Shown here piece after piece: positions 1-8,115 of a stretch of 16,285 nucleotides of DNA. Below the pieces are notes generated by a model. It searched no databases. It saw only the letters and a program-made list of their open reading frames with translations, and was not told the origin of the DNA. Origin of the DNA: Chitinophagaceae bacterium (GTDB lineage: Bacteria > Bacteroidota > Bacteroidia > Chitinophagales > Chitinophagaceae); assembly GCA_947489175.1 (NCBI GenBank), contig CANLED010000015.1:1-16285 (forward strand), written 5' to 3'. Made by a program: the position numbers and the translations under genes. Positions within the stretch are counted from its first letter, which is position 1, and every line of letters begins with the position of its first letter.

Positions 1-2177
1 CAGACCTCATCAGTGGTCGTTGTACTGAAGTTCAGGGCATTGCAGGCAACCGCAACATAATATTCGCATCTTTTGCATCTGGAGGATTTTGGAAAACAGA
101 AAATGGCGGCGAAACCTGGCGTTCTCTCACCGATGCCTTGGGAACACAAGCCATAGGCAGTTTTGCCTTAGCTCCTTCAAATCAAAATGTGATCTATATC
201 GGAACAGGCGAAGCCAATATTTTTCGTGCTTCCTTTCCCGGCATAGGTGTCTTTAAATCTGTTGATGGTGGTAAAAGTTGGACGGCCATCGGATTAGAAA
301 ATACAGGCACTATTTCTCGCATAATCGTTCACCCTACAAATCCTGATGTGGTGTATGTTTCCGCTGGTGGAAATGAGTGGAGTTACAACAATGACAGAGG
401 TGTTTATAAATCTGAGAATGGTGGAAAAACATGGAGCAGAATTCTAGGTTCTGATGAAAAAACAGGGTCTGTTGATATGGTAATGGATCCTTCTGATCCC
501 AATACCATAATCGTTTCAACATGGAACAGGATCCGTAGGCGTTGGAGTGATCCAGTGCCAGAGGATGGTGATTATCTATATAAAACCACAGATGCGGGTA
601 AAACATGGAAGAAATTAACCAATGGTTTGCCTGAAACCAAGTTCACGGGAAGAATTGGACTTTCCTTTTCAAAGAGCAATACCAATGTGGTATATGCTTA
701 TGTTGACAACCATACGCCCAAAAGGGCTCCAAAGGAAGGAGAACTTGATCCTTATGGCAGGCCAATTCAGGTAATTCCTTATGGCGTTCAGGTTTACAGA
801 AGCGACGATAAAGGAGAAAATTGGAAAAAAGTTAGCACTGAAGATGAAAAGCTAGAAAGATTTGCAGGTACTTATGGTTGGGTGTTTGGACAGATTCGCG
901 TTGATCCAAATAATGAGAATGTTGTTTATATCATGGGTGTGCCATTGGCAAAATCTGTTGACGGAGGAAAAACTTTTAATGTAATGAGGGGTTCAGATAA
1001 AGAGAGCGAAAGCATGCATGGCGATAACCACGCCTTGTGGATAGATCCAACAAACAGTGATTACATCATCAACGGAAATGACGGTGGTGTGATTTTGTCT
1101 TATAATGGGGGAACTAAGTGGAAGAATTTCTTCAGAAAAATTCCCACCACACAGTTTTACAACATTACTTACGACATGAAACAGCCCTATAATATTTTGG
1201 GATCTGTTCAGGATGAGGGAAGTTACATGGGCAGTATCCAAAATGAATTTGGAAAGAAGCCTGAGGGCATCATGCCATGGCAGGATGCACCAGGTGGTGA
1301 GGGCACCATCATTGCAGTAGATCCGAATAACGCAGACCTGGTTTATGCCAGCTCATTTTATGGTAGGTTGATGAAAAGTGATTTGAAGATGCCAAGGGTG
1401 CCGTGGGGACAAAAAACAAATCCAGATTCAGTTAGGTCGAAAGATATATTTCCATTGAAAGCAGAAAACGAAGAAGTGTATCGTGGAGAGTGGCTTGCTT
1501 ATACAATGTTGTCTCCGCACGACAGCAAAGTGATTTATCATGGATTTCAATATTTGTTTCAATCCAACGATCAAGGAAAAACATGGAAGCGAATCAGTGA
1601 GGATTTGACGTACAACGACAAAAGTAAAATGGGTAGAACGCCCTATGCTATTAATCATCAGGCAATCACTGCCATTGACGAATCACCGTTGAAAAAGGGA
1701 TTGTTGTATGCAGGAACAGATGATGGCAGGGTTTGGATGCGTGATGGAGAGAATGCCAGTTGGGTATCTGTGATGAAAGGGATTCCGCAAAATGCCCATG
1801 TATCAAGGTTGGTGGCATCATCATCAAAAGAGGGAAGGGTTTATTTAACGTTGAGCAACAGGAGAGAAGACGATAACAAGCCGTACATCTATGTTTCAGA
1901 CGATAAGGGGATGACCTGGAAAAGCATTGCATCAAATTTACCTTCAGCTCCTGTTAACGTAGTTAGGGAAGATTCAAAGAATCCGAATAAATTATATTGC
2001 GGAACCGATATGGGTATTTATGTAACTGAGGATGCCGGTAAAAAGTGGGTTTCCGTGCAGGCCAATTTACCAGCAACTGTATCAGTTCAAGACCTGTTTA
2101 TACATCCAAGGGACAGGGATTTGGTGATAGCAACTTATGGGAGAGGAGTTTATGTGATGAAAAATGGCCTTCGATAG
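1..2177 (+). CDS. BNR/Asp-box sortilin-like beta-propeller protein, 5' end outside window
   Basis: The reading frame is open from the window edge (first whole codon at base 3), so only the last 724 residues are visible; the TTG at 138 is internal. About ten Asp-box motifs (S/T-x-D/N-x-G-x-x-W) recur, for example TENGGETW, SVDGGKSW, SENGGKTW, TTDAGKTW, SDDKGENW, SNDQGKTW, SDDKGMTW and TEDAGKKW, which mark beta-propeller blades of the BNR/VPS10 (sortilin) type. Segments such as GRCTEVQGIAG, PSNQNVIYIGTGEAN and MDPSDPNTI match the large secreted 'glycosyl hydrolase' BNR proteins common in Bacteroidota. Such proteins are exported, but substrate and enzyme activity are unknown and the name glycosyl hydrolase is not proven. 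The protein stops just after GRGVYVMK; its last residues, NGLR, and the stop codon are encoded by an intergenic-type repeat, so the tail may be shortened. No type IX secretion C-terminal domain is seen. Confidence 0.88.
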   Translation, partial: DLISGRCTEVQGIAGNRNIIFASFASGGFWKTENGGETWRSLTDALGTQAIGSFALAPSNQNVIYIGTGEANIFRASFPGIGVFKSVDGGKSWTAIGLENTGTISRIIVHPTNPDVVYVSAGGNEWSYNNDRGVYKSENGGKTWSRILGSDEKTGSVDMVMDPSDPNTIIVSTWNRIRRRWSDPVPEDGDYLYKTTDAGKTWKKLTNGLPETKFTGRIGLSFSKSNTNVVYAYVDNHTPKRAPKEGELDPYGRPIQVIPYGVQVYRSDDKGENWKKVSTEDEKLERFAGTYGWVFGQIRVDPNNENVVYIMGVPLAKSVDGGKTFNVMRGSDKESESMHGDNHALWIDPTNSDYIINGNDGGVILSYNGGTKWKNFFRKIPTTQFYNITYDMKQPYNILGSVQDEGSYMGSIQNEFGKKPEGIMPWQDAPGGEGTIIAVDPNNADLVYASSFYGRLMKSDLKMPRVPWGQKTNPDSVRSKDIFPLKAENEEVYRGEWLAYTMLSPHDSKVIYHGFQYLFQSNDQGKTWKRISEDLTYNDKSKMGRTPYAINHQAITAIDESPLKKGLLYAGTDDGRVWMRDGENASWVSVMKGIPQNAHVSRLVASSSKEGRVYLTLSNRREDDNKPYIYVSDDKGMTWKSIASNLPSAPVNVVREDSKNPNKLYCGTDMGIYVTEDAGKKWVSVQANLPATVSVQDLFIHPRDRDLVIATYGRGVYVMKNGLR

Positions 2178-2232
2178 ACTCAGGCACCGCTATGAGGAAT
2201 GGCCTTCGGCAGGCTCAGGCACCGCTATGAAG
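2163..2232. repeat. 35-bp tandem repeat, two copies, overlapping a stop codon
   Basis: Copy 1 (2163-2197) and copy 2 (2198-2232) match at 31 of 35 positions; the core is GGCCTTCGGCAGGCTCAGG in copy 2, followed by CACCGCTATGA. Copy 1 contains the final codons and TAG stop of the upstream BNR gene. The core resembles short CTTCGACAGGCTCAGG-type words that occur dispersed in Bacteroidota and other genomes (from memory, not checked). The following bases (GAATGAAAAATGAAA) are low-complexity. Confidence 0.85.
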
Positions 2233-2369
2233 AATGAAAAATGAAACAGCCTTTTGAGGGAGGCAAATGTGTGGTAAAGGGGTTGAAAAAACATTTTGTT
2301 TACAATTAATTAATCAAAAACTAAAGAAATCGTAAAGATTAGGAAACACGCATTGAAGAAATTTGACGT

Positions 2370-3599
2370 GTGAAAAAGTTCCTTTTGTATTCAATGATAT
2401 TATTGGCAGCCGTCATCTGCTGGATGGCGGTTGATCAATATTTATTCTGTCCACAATTTGTTTTTAAAGAGCCTAAGGTTTTTTCAGGTGACAGTATTTA
2501 CAATCCTTATAAGAACTTCACATCGCAAGATTATGTGAAGTCAAACTTTCATGCTCATTCTAAGTTTGGGTTAGGAATAACCAATGGTGAGGGGTTGCCA
2601 AAAGATATTTGGGAAACGTATGAAGGATTAGGGTACGTATTTCATGCAGTTTCTCAATACCATAAAATTGACAAGTTCGGTGAAGGTGATAAAAAATACA
2701 TTTCTTCTTATGAGCATGGGTATAATTTGAGGAAGACACATCAGCTTTTGTTAGGAGGAGATAGAGTATTAGGGAAGGATTATATTTTCCCACAGACACT
2801 GAATCAAAAGCAATATATACTATCTAGGTTAGCCCAAGATACTTCAAATGTTATTGTGTTAAATCATCCTGATTTATCTTCTGGATATTCTGAAAGGGAC
2901 TTAAAATATTTACAGTATTATGATTGTATTGAGGTACTAAATCCCACTGCTCAATCATTTGCCCACTGGGATACTGCATTGTCTGCAGGAAAAAAAGTTT
3001 TTATCTTGGGCAATGATGATCTTCATAACATCAAAAACAGGAATCAGATAGCCCGATTCTGTACATTGGTGTCATCTCCAACTCAATCTTCAACAGAGGC
3101 ATTGGCTTCCATAAAAAGTGGTTCAAGTATTGCGATGTGGTTACCTCAGGTACACAATGAATCTATGGATGACAAAAAAAATAAATTATTATCGAGCAAA
3201 ATAACACTTGAAAGCATTGACGTTAAGTGTGATGGGTTAGTCATTGAATTTGAGGAACCTGTTGATAGTTTGGTGGTTATTGGACAAAATGGAAAAGTTG
3301 TACACAGCAGTTCTCATCAGCAACATTTTAATGTTCCATTTGGAAAGGATTGTACATACTTGCGGGTTGAATATACAACGAAGGATGGCATTAGGTATTT
3401 TCTTAATCCCTTGTTTAGGTATGAGAAGCAGCTTTATTCACGGAGTGTAGCTGGAACCGCTTTTGTTAGCAGAAAACCTTTTAAGGTGGCTGAAGCAGGT
3501 TTCTTTTTTGGTGGGTGGATACTTGTAGTGCTTTTATTTTTATGGAGAAAAAAATGGTGGTCATATTTTTCTAACTTTAGGATGTATTTAAGCATCTGA
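2370..3599 (+). CDS. Membrane-anchored PHP-like metal-dependent hydrolase
   Basis: A 409-residue protein with a GTG start; GTG is preferred to the ATG at codon 9 because it supplies the basic Lys-Lys before the hydrophobic segment (about residues 4-20), a signal anchor or signal peptide. The middle resembles a PHP (polymerase and histidinol phosphatase) domain: NFHAHS (H61, H63), a later FHAVSQYH segment in place of the usual TDHN, E115-H116, LNHPD (H166, D168) and GNDDLHN (D217, H219). These are the places where PHP proteins hold metal ligands. After a beta-rich region, a second hydrophobic segment (about 377-394, FFFGGWILVVLLFLW) is followed by basic residues, so the catalytic part is probably on the outer side of the inner membrane. 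The GT39-type gene starts 27 bases downstream, suggesting co-transcription. Substrate unknown; phosphoester or related hydrolysis is an inference. Confidence 0.72.
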   Translation: MKKFLLYSMILLAAVICWMAVDQYLFCPQFVFKEPKVFSGDSIYNPYKNFTSQDYVKSNFHAHSKFGLGITNGEGLPKDIWETYEGLGYVFHAVSQYHKIDKFGEGDKKYISSYEHGYNLRKTHQLLLGGDRVLGKDYIFPQTLNQKQYILSRLAQDTSNVIVLNHPDLSSGYSERDLKYLQYYDCIEVLNPTAQSFAHWDTALSAGKKVFILGNDDLHNIKNRNQIARFCTLVSSPTQSSTEALASIKSGSSIAMWLPQVHNESMDDKKNKLLSSKITLESIDVKCDGLVIEFEEPVDSLVVIGQNGKVVHSSSHQQHFNVPFGKDCTYLRVEYTTKDGIRYFLNPLFRYEKQLYSRSVAGTAFVSRKPFKVAEAGFFFGGWILVVLLFLWRKKWWSYFSNFRMYLSI

Positions 3600-3626
3600 G
3601 GTATTGAATTTTCCTAATAACCCAAA

Positions 3627-5135
3627 ATGTTAAAACGCGACCTGTTTCTTTTATTGCTATTATCCACCTTCATTCGTTGCCTTGTTGCCCTCTTAATTCC
3701 CTTGGGGAATGATGAAGTGTATTACCTTCTTTATGCAAGATTTCCAGATGTTCATTATTACGACCATCCGTTGTTAATAGGTTGGGCAGTGAAATTTTTT
3801 ACAGCTAATTTATATTTTCAAGAACCATTTTTTTACCGATTGCCGGGTATAATTTTGTCAATTCCTGCCACATTTTTTGTGTACCAAACTGCTAAGTATA
3901 TCCAAGGTCAAAGAGCTGCCTGGATTGCAGCCTGTTTGTTTACAGCATCTTTTTATGTAAGCATAATTTGCGGAGTTTTTGTCATGCCAGATTCGGTGCA
4001 ATTGGTATTTTGGACAGGTGCTTTGTACATGGCTGCATTGATATTTTTCAAACATGATTTATCGGAAAGCAAACAATTGTATTTGTTATTGTGGTTTGGA
4101 TTTATTGTAGGATTTGGGATGCTTGCAAAATACCACAGTGTTTTTTTATGGGTGGGTTTGTTTGTTTTTGTTCTTTTAAAGAAACGTCATTTTATATTAA
4201 AATGGCAGTTTTGGTTGGCAATCTTCATCACTATGTTATTCCTAACCCCTATGATTTATTGGAATTATATCAATGAATGGGTTGGATTTAATTTTTACAG
4301 TGCAAGGGTTGGTGTGGAAAGTAGGATTAGATATGATTTGTTCGTTAAAGAATTTGTTGGCGAGATCTTGTATCAAAATCCGATTGTTTGGATATTCGTT
4401 TTTCTGTTTGGAATCATCCACAGAGCTAAATTAATAAGATCAAATGCCAGGATATTTTTATTGTGTATGTCACTCCCTTTGATCCTTTTTTTATGGAGCC
4501 TTTCATTGTTCAGAGAAACATTGCCGCATTGGAGTGGACCTGCATATATTCCATTGATAATATTAGCGTCAATTGTTTTTGCAGACAATTTTTCCTACTC
4601 AGTGGCTCGGCGATGGATTGTTTCTGCTTTTTCACTTATTTCGATTGTGTTGGTACTGGGTTATTTTCTGATCAACTTTTATCCTGGCACGATTGGATCT
4701 ATAAAAGCAAAGCTTACATACGGAAGTGGAGATTTTACGTTGGATATGTATGGGTGGAATGAAACGGGAACTGAAGTTGGTGAATATCTCAAAAAAAATA
4801 AATTAGAAAAGCTGCCCGTTGTAAGTCCCAACTGGTTTCCTGCGGCCCACTTAGATGAATATGTTACAAGAAAAACATCAAATCCCTTATTTGGTGTAGG
4901 TTCCATTGCCCAAATGCACCATTATCAGTGGGTTAATAAAAAACGAGGTGGAATTCCAAGGGCTGACAGCATGTTGTATATTGTGCCTTCAAACTATTAC
5001 AAAGATCCGGTTATGCTCTTTGATAAAAATTTCAAAAAAATCAATTTAATCGGAGAAATTCCTGAGCATAGGTCAGGGAAACTCACCCGATATTTTTTTA
5101 TTTATTTGTTGTCTGATTCTATTAAACCTTTCTAG
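3627..5135 (+). CDS. GT39-family (PMT/ArnT-like) membrane glycosyltransferase
   Basis: A 502-residue polytopic membrane protein with roughly ten to twelve hydrophobic helices in the first 350 residues and a soluble C-terminal part of about 140 residues. After the first helix comes GNDEVYY (D29, E30) and then HYYDHPLLIGW, the first external loop signature of the GT39/ArnT/dolichyl-phosphate-mannose transferase superfamily (PMT_2), where the acidic residue is catalytic. Family members move a sugar from a polyprenyl-phosphate carrier to a protein or lipid on the periplasmic face. Donor and acceptor cannot be read from the sequence. It follows the PHP-like gene by 27 bases and probably shares its transcript. 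The TAG stop lies inside the first copy of a 32-bp repeat, so the extreme C-terminus (IKPF) is partly repeat-encoded. Superfamily call is firm; substrate is open. Confidence 0.85.
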   Translation: MLKRDLFLLLLLSTFIRCLVALLIPLGNDEVYYLLYARFPDVHYYDHPLLIGWAVKFFTANLYFQEPFFYRLPGIILSIPATFFVYQTAKYIQGQRAAWIAACLFTASFYVSIICGVFVMPDSVQLVFWTGALYMAALIFFKHDLSESKQLYLLLWFGFIVGFGMLAKYHSVFLWVGLFVFVLLKKRHFILKWQFWLAIFITMLFLTPMIYWNYINEWVGFNFYSARVGVESRIRYDLFVKEFVGEILYQNPIVWIFVFLFGIIHRAKLIRSNARIFLLCMSLPLILFLWSLSLFRETLPHWSGPAYIPLIILASIVFADNFSYSVARRWIVSAFSLISIVLVLGYFLINFYPGTIGSIKAKLTYGSGDFTLDMYGWNETGTEVGEYLKKNKLEKLPVVSPNWFPAAHLDEYVTRKTSNPLFGVGSIAQMHHYQWVNKKRGGIPRADSMLYIVPSNYYKDPVMLFDKNFKKINLIGEIPEHRSGKLTRYFFIYLLSDSIKPF

Positions 5136-5197
5136 TTTAAAGTTTTTAGTTTAAGGTTTATAAATCTTTCTAGTTTAAAGTTTTTAGTTTAAGGTTT
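5128..5197. repeat. Perfect 32-bp direct repeat, two copies
   Basis: The 32-base unit, built of CTTTCTAGTTTAAAG then TTTTTAGTTTAAGGTTT, occurs at 5128-5159 and again at 5166-5197 with no mismatch (period 38). Copy 1 contains the last codons and stop of the glycosyltransferase. Its 12-mer AGTTTAAGGTTT is the exact reverse complement of AAACCTTAAACT at 5289-5300 and 6242-6253, so the transcript could pair across the intergenic region. It may act as a weak terminator or be a dispersed repeat. Confidence 0.9.
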
Positions 5198-5254
5198 CTG
5201 CTGTGAGAACACCATATCATAACAGCAAATTGACTAATTTACATTTAAACATTC

Positions 5255-5305
5255 AACCTTAAACTTTCAACCATAAACCCTAAACATTAAACCTTAAACT
5301 TTTCA
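5255..5305. repeat. Opposite-orientation copies of the TTTAAGG repeat family
   Basis: AACCTTAAACTTTC (5255), ACCATAAACCCTAAAC (about 5271-5286) and AAACCTTAAACTTTTC (5289) are degenerate copies of the same simple word as the repeat at 5128-5197, in the opposite orientation. The array ends directly at the start codon of the SDR gene, so it forms that gene's 5' leader. No TAnnTTTG element was found between 5198 and 5307. Confidence 0.75.
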
Positions 5306-5307
5306 CC

Positions 5308-6126
5308 ATGATGTATGCAAACAAAACGGCTTTTATCACAGGCGCTAGTAGAGGAATAGGCAAGGCCATCGCATTGAAACTTGCAAGTCATGGTGCCAAC
5401 ATCATCATTGCTGCAAAATCTGTTGAAGAAAACCCAAAACTGGGTGGAACCATTTTTTCTGCAGCCAAAGAAATTGAAGCAGCTGGTGGCAAAGCATTGG
5501 CCATACAATGCGACATCAGAAATGAAGAACAAATCCAGGATGCCATCGCCAAGGGTGTTGAGGCTTTTGGGGGGATAGATATTCTCATCAACAATGCTTC
5601 TGCAATATCATTGACAACAACTGAAGATACTGAATCAAAACGATTTGATTTGATGCATAGCATCAATGTGCGTGGTACTTACCTCGTTTCAAAACATTGT
5701 ATCCCTCATCTTAAAAAAGGTAAAAATCCACACATCATCACCTTGTCACCCCCTCTTAATATGGATCCAAAGTGGTTTGGGAATCATTTGGCATATACCC
5801 TCAGCAAATACAACATGAGTATGATTGCGATAGGCTTAGCAGAGGAGCTTAAACAATATAAAATTGCTTCCAATGCGCTTTGGCCTAGAACAACTATAGC
5901 CACAGCTGCCGTGATGAATTTGTTGGGTGGACAAATGTTGATCAATATGAGCCGAACACCAGAAATACTTGCAGATGCGGTGTTTTATATCCTAAATCAA
6001 TCATCAGAAAAATGTACTGGGAATTGTTTTCTAGATGAACAGGTGCTTGCTACGGAAGGTATCACCGATTTGTCTGCTTATTCTGTAGTTCCCGGCGCAC
6101 AGTTGTTTACTGACTTGTTTCTTTAA
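5308..6126 (+). CDS. HSDL2-like short-chain dehydrogenase/reductase
   Basis: A 272-residue classical SDR. The NAD(P) Rossmann motif TGASRGIG is at residues 11-18, NNAS at 95-98, the catalytic Ser at S147 (TLSPP) and the YxxxK pair at Y163 and K167. The segments IIIAAKSVEENPKLGGTI, KALAIQCDIR, NNASAISL, NVRGTYLVSK, SPPLN and NALWPRT are characteristic of the hydroxysteroid dehydrogenase-like protein 2 (HSDL2) branch. Eukaryotic HSDL2 carries an additional C-terminal SCP2 lipid-binding domain, absent here. Physiological substrate unknown; a fatty or hydroxyacyl compound is a guess from the family. Two adjacent ATG codons (5308, 5311) could start it; neither has a strong ribosome site. The gene stands alone, with repeats of one family on both sides and a convergent - strand cluster downstream. 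Confidence 0.9.
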   Translation: MMYANKTAFITGASRGIGKAIALKLASHGANIIIAAKSVEENPKLGGTIFSAAKEIEAAGGKALAIQCDIRNEEQIQDAIAKGVEAFGGIDILINNASAISLTTTEDTESKRFDLMHSINVRGTYLVSKHCIPHLKKGKNPHIITLSPPLNMDPKWFGNHLAYTLSKYNMSMIAIGLAEELKQYKIASNALWPRTTIATAAVMNLLGGQMLINMSRTPEILADAVFYILNQSSEKCTGNCFLDEQVLATEGITDLSAYSVVPGAQLFTDLFL

Positions 6127-6133
6127 TTAAATT

Positions 6134-6253
6134 AATTGAGATATCAGGGATTTAAACTTTAAACAAACAACTTTAAACCAACATAGATTTATTTCTTTGA
6201 TGGAAGCAATTAAGATATCAGGGATTTAAACTTTAAACCAAAAACCTTAAACT
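6134..6253. repeat. 31-bp direct repeat pair and TTTAAAC-family array
   Basis: The unit AATTGAGATATCAGGG plus ATTTAAACTTTAAAC occurs at 6134-6164 and 6208-6238 with one mismatch (period 74). Extra degenerate words follow (ACTTTAAACC at about 6170, and AAACCTTAAACT at 6242-6253, identical to 5289-5300). The array fills the space between the convergent SDR and lptC stop codons and begins 8 bases past the former and ends 8 bases before the latter. Confidence 0.85.
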
Positions 6254-6260
6254 AAAAATC

Positions 6261-6797
6261 CTACTGTTTCATCCTTATCACACTATTCGTCACCTTGTAA
6301 ATTTCAAAGGTTTTGAAATCCTGTGGGGCAGATAGCCCTTCGCCTGACATGATCAAATCAGCAGTATGTATCCTTACCGGTTTTTCTGTGAAGAATTTCT
6401 GGATGCGTTGGTCCCACCAAAGTTCAGTACAAAATAAGGTGTCTCCTTTGGTATTATAAACCCTTACGCTATCACGCAAAAATATCTTGTTGTCATTTTC
6501 GTAATAGTTCGCATAAAGTGCGTCTAGCTTGCTTTCTACGCGAAGTGTGGAGTCGTAAAAATCAATGTGAAGGGAATTTGGGAGCTCCATTCTTGAGCTT
6601 GTATCCTGATAACGAAGCATGACAGGGGCTGTGAGTTTGGCCTTCATCTTTCCAGCCTGACTCATATAACTTTCTATGTTCAGCGCTTTGTCAACCCCCA
6701 ATTTTTTTTCAAAAAAGGCTTTCACTACTTTTTCATCATTTTCACATGATAAGAATATCAAGGTGCATAGAATGAAAAAGTAGGTTGATCTAATCAC
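6261..6797 (-). CDS. lptC: LptC, LPS export periplasmic lipoprotein
   Basis: A 178-residue protein with an N-terminal lipoprotein signal: hydrophobic residues 6-16 and a lipobox ending in LSC with Cys18 as the lipidated residue. The mature part is beta-rich (MKAKLTAPVMLRYQ, LHIDFYDSTLRVESKLDALYANYY, NKIFLRDSVRVYNTKGD and LFCTELWWDQRIQKFFTEKPV), the jellyroll pattern of LptC in Bacteroidota, where the protein is a lipoprotein instead of a TM-anchored one. LptC passes lipopolysaccharide from the LptBFG inner-membrane transporter to the LptA periplasmic bridge. It is the last gene of the - strand cluster and starts 13 bases after the stop of the outer-membrane protein gene. The usual lptC neighbours lptA and lptB are not present in the window. 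Confidence 0.85.
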   Translation of the reverse strand: MIRSTYFFILCTLIFLSCENDEKVVKAFFEKKLGVDKALNIESYMSQAGKMKAKLTAPVMLRYQDTSSRMELPNSLHIDFYDSTLRVESKLDALYANYYENDNKIFLRDSVRVYNTKGDTLFCTELWWDQRIQKFFTEKPVRIHTADLIMSGEGLSAPQDFKTFEIYKVTNSVIRMKQ

Positions 6798-6810
6798 AAA
6801 GTGATTTAAT

Positions 6811-8115
6811 TTATTGGTATTTAGGTTTGTTGAACCAGATATCGCTTAAGTTGAAGCCCAATGACAACCTGAAAATATTTTCCCTGATGTCATTAGATTT
6901 ATTTCCCCTGAACCCAAGTTCAAAAGCAGTATTAATGGTTGTGTATTGGTTGGTGTAAACATTCCTTCTCACAGGCAATCCTGTGCCGAATGTAAATGAA
7001 TAGTTAGGGATGCTCTTATTAATTTGAACTGGTTCAGTGCCAAATGATGCTCCAAAACGATACATTACCCTATCCCAAAATTTGGTTGATTTGTTGTTTG
7101 GCATAAATTGTCCACCTAACCTGGCTGTCCAAGTATTTTTCATTTTGTCTGCCTCGCCAAAGTACCTGTAATCCGCCCAATTTGCCACGTTAAATTCAGC
7201 GCCAATCATCCAGCTATCCTCACTTTCAATCATGATGCCTGTAGCCCAACTAGAAGGATAAAGAATGGTTCCTTTTTGTTCAACACCTTTGTATACACTG
7301 TCAATTTGTTGTAGCCCAATATTTGAGTTGTATTGAACAGTCTCTCTGATTGAATTTTTTGTTGCATTGAGGGTTGACTTCAAATTGGCATTTAAACCCA
7401 GTCGAACGAAAGTTTTCTTGTTTAACTTAATCTTGTATTGAAGGCCTGCATTGAGAAACAATCCACCGAACTGAGCTGTATCTGCAGAATTGGTTGATTT
7501 GTATGCAACAGTATCATTTATGAAAGAAACTTTAGTGCTGTATTCTTTTGTTCCAAACATATACCCTGCATTGAATCCAACGCTAAGGTTCTTGGTTCCA
7601 TAAGCCATGCCTACGAAAGCCTGATAAGTTCCACCATTTCCAAAATAGTTGTAACGAATGCTGTCAACCCCTGCAACACGTTTTTCATTGATGATATCGT
7701 AGTTGATGCGAGAAATTGGACGAAGTCCGATGTTCATGCCCCAGTTCTTTTTCTTGGAAAGTGGCAAGCCTATTTGTACATAAGAGGGTATGAGATAGGC
7801 GGAATTGAATTTTTTAGGGGGATTCAATGTTTTTAAGGTTCTTGAAGTATAATCAAGTCCTACATCCAACGTGGTGATTTTTAAACCGGTATAGGACGCT
7901 GGGTTGCTAAAGTTCACGGCTTGATAATCCGAGAAGGCGCTGGTTAATCCACCCATTCCCCTGTTGAGGATATTTTGGGCTGGAACCAAATCGCCCAATC
8001 CATACCTAGAGTAGGGGGAATTTTCTTGAGCTTCGGTTTTTACAACCGAAAGTGTCAGGCATGAAAATCCTAGAACGAAAAAAAATCTATTAGTTGTTTG
8101 TCTCACTGATCGCAT
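6811..8115 (-). CDS. Conserved outer-membrane beta-barrel protein (coaX-lptC linked)
   Basis: Start placed at 8115 (434 residues) because MRSVRQTTNRFFFVLGFSCL begins a normal signal peptide with likely cleavage after TEA, before QENSPYSRYGLGDL; a longer frame to 8175 adds a non-signal-like 20 residues within coaX. The mature protein has alternating hydrophobic strands, PYSRYGLGDLVPAQN and RGMGGLTSAFSDYQAVNFSNP, resembling FadL/OmpP1-like proteins (porin family), and ends in hydrophobic alternating residues (FRLSLGFNLSDIWF). This type recurs beside coaX and lptC in Bacteroidota (from memory), but its function is not established to my knowledge. It overlaps the coaX 3' end by 26 bases and precedes lptC by 13, so the three are probably co-transcribed. 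GTG at codon 4 is an alternative start. Confidence 0.8.
   Translation of the reverse strand: MRSVRQTTNRFFFVLGFSCLTLSVVKTEAQENSPYSRYGLGDLVPAQNILNRGMGGLTSAFSDYQAVNFSNPASYTGLKITTLDVGLDYTSRTLKTLNPPKKFNSAYLIPSYVQIGLPLSKKKNWGMNIGLRPISRINYDIINEKRVAGVDSIRYNYFGNGGTYQAFVGMAYGTKNLSVGFNAGYMFGTKEYSTKVSFINDTVAYKSTNSADTAQFGGLFLNAGLQYKIKLNKKTFVRLGLNANLKSTLNATKNSIRETVQYNSNIGLQQIDSVYKGVEQKGTILYPSSWATGIMIESEDSWMIGAEFNVANWADYRYFGEADKMKNTWTARLGGQFMPNNKSTKFWDRVMYRFGASFGTEPVQINKSIPNYSFTFGTGLPVRRNVYTNQYTTINTAFELGFRGNKSNDIRENIFRLSLGFNLSDIWFNKPKYQ

Noticed and set aside
1..137. Treating the TTG at 138 as the start of the BNR gene.
   Set aside because: The frame is open from base 3 and encodes matching family sequence (GRCTEVQGIAG, TENGGETW), so the true start lies outside the window.
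2045..2230. A short + strand frame across the end of the BNR gene and the tandem repeat.
   Set aside because: It is an alternate frame of the real gene plus repeat DNA, with no domain or codon support.
5128..5197. Two perfect 32-bp repeats resemble a minimal CRISPR.
   Set aside because: The separation is only 6 bases, there are just two copies, the unit is AT-rich simple sequence, and there is no cas gene.
5271..5300. CCCTAAAC and related words look like plant-type telomere repeats.
   Set aside because: They are degenerate, occur in both orientations, and are bounded by bacterial genes; no telomere function is implied.
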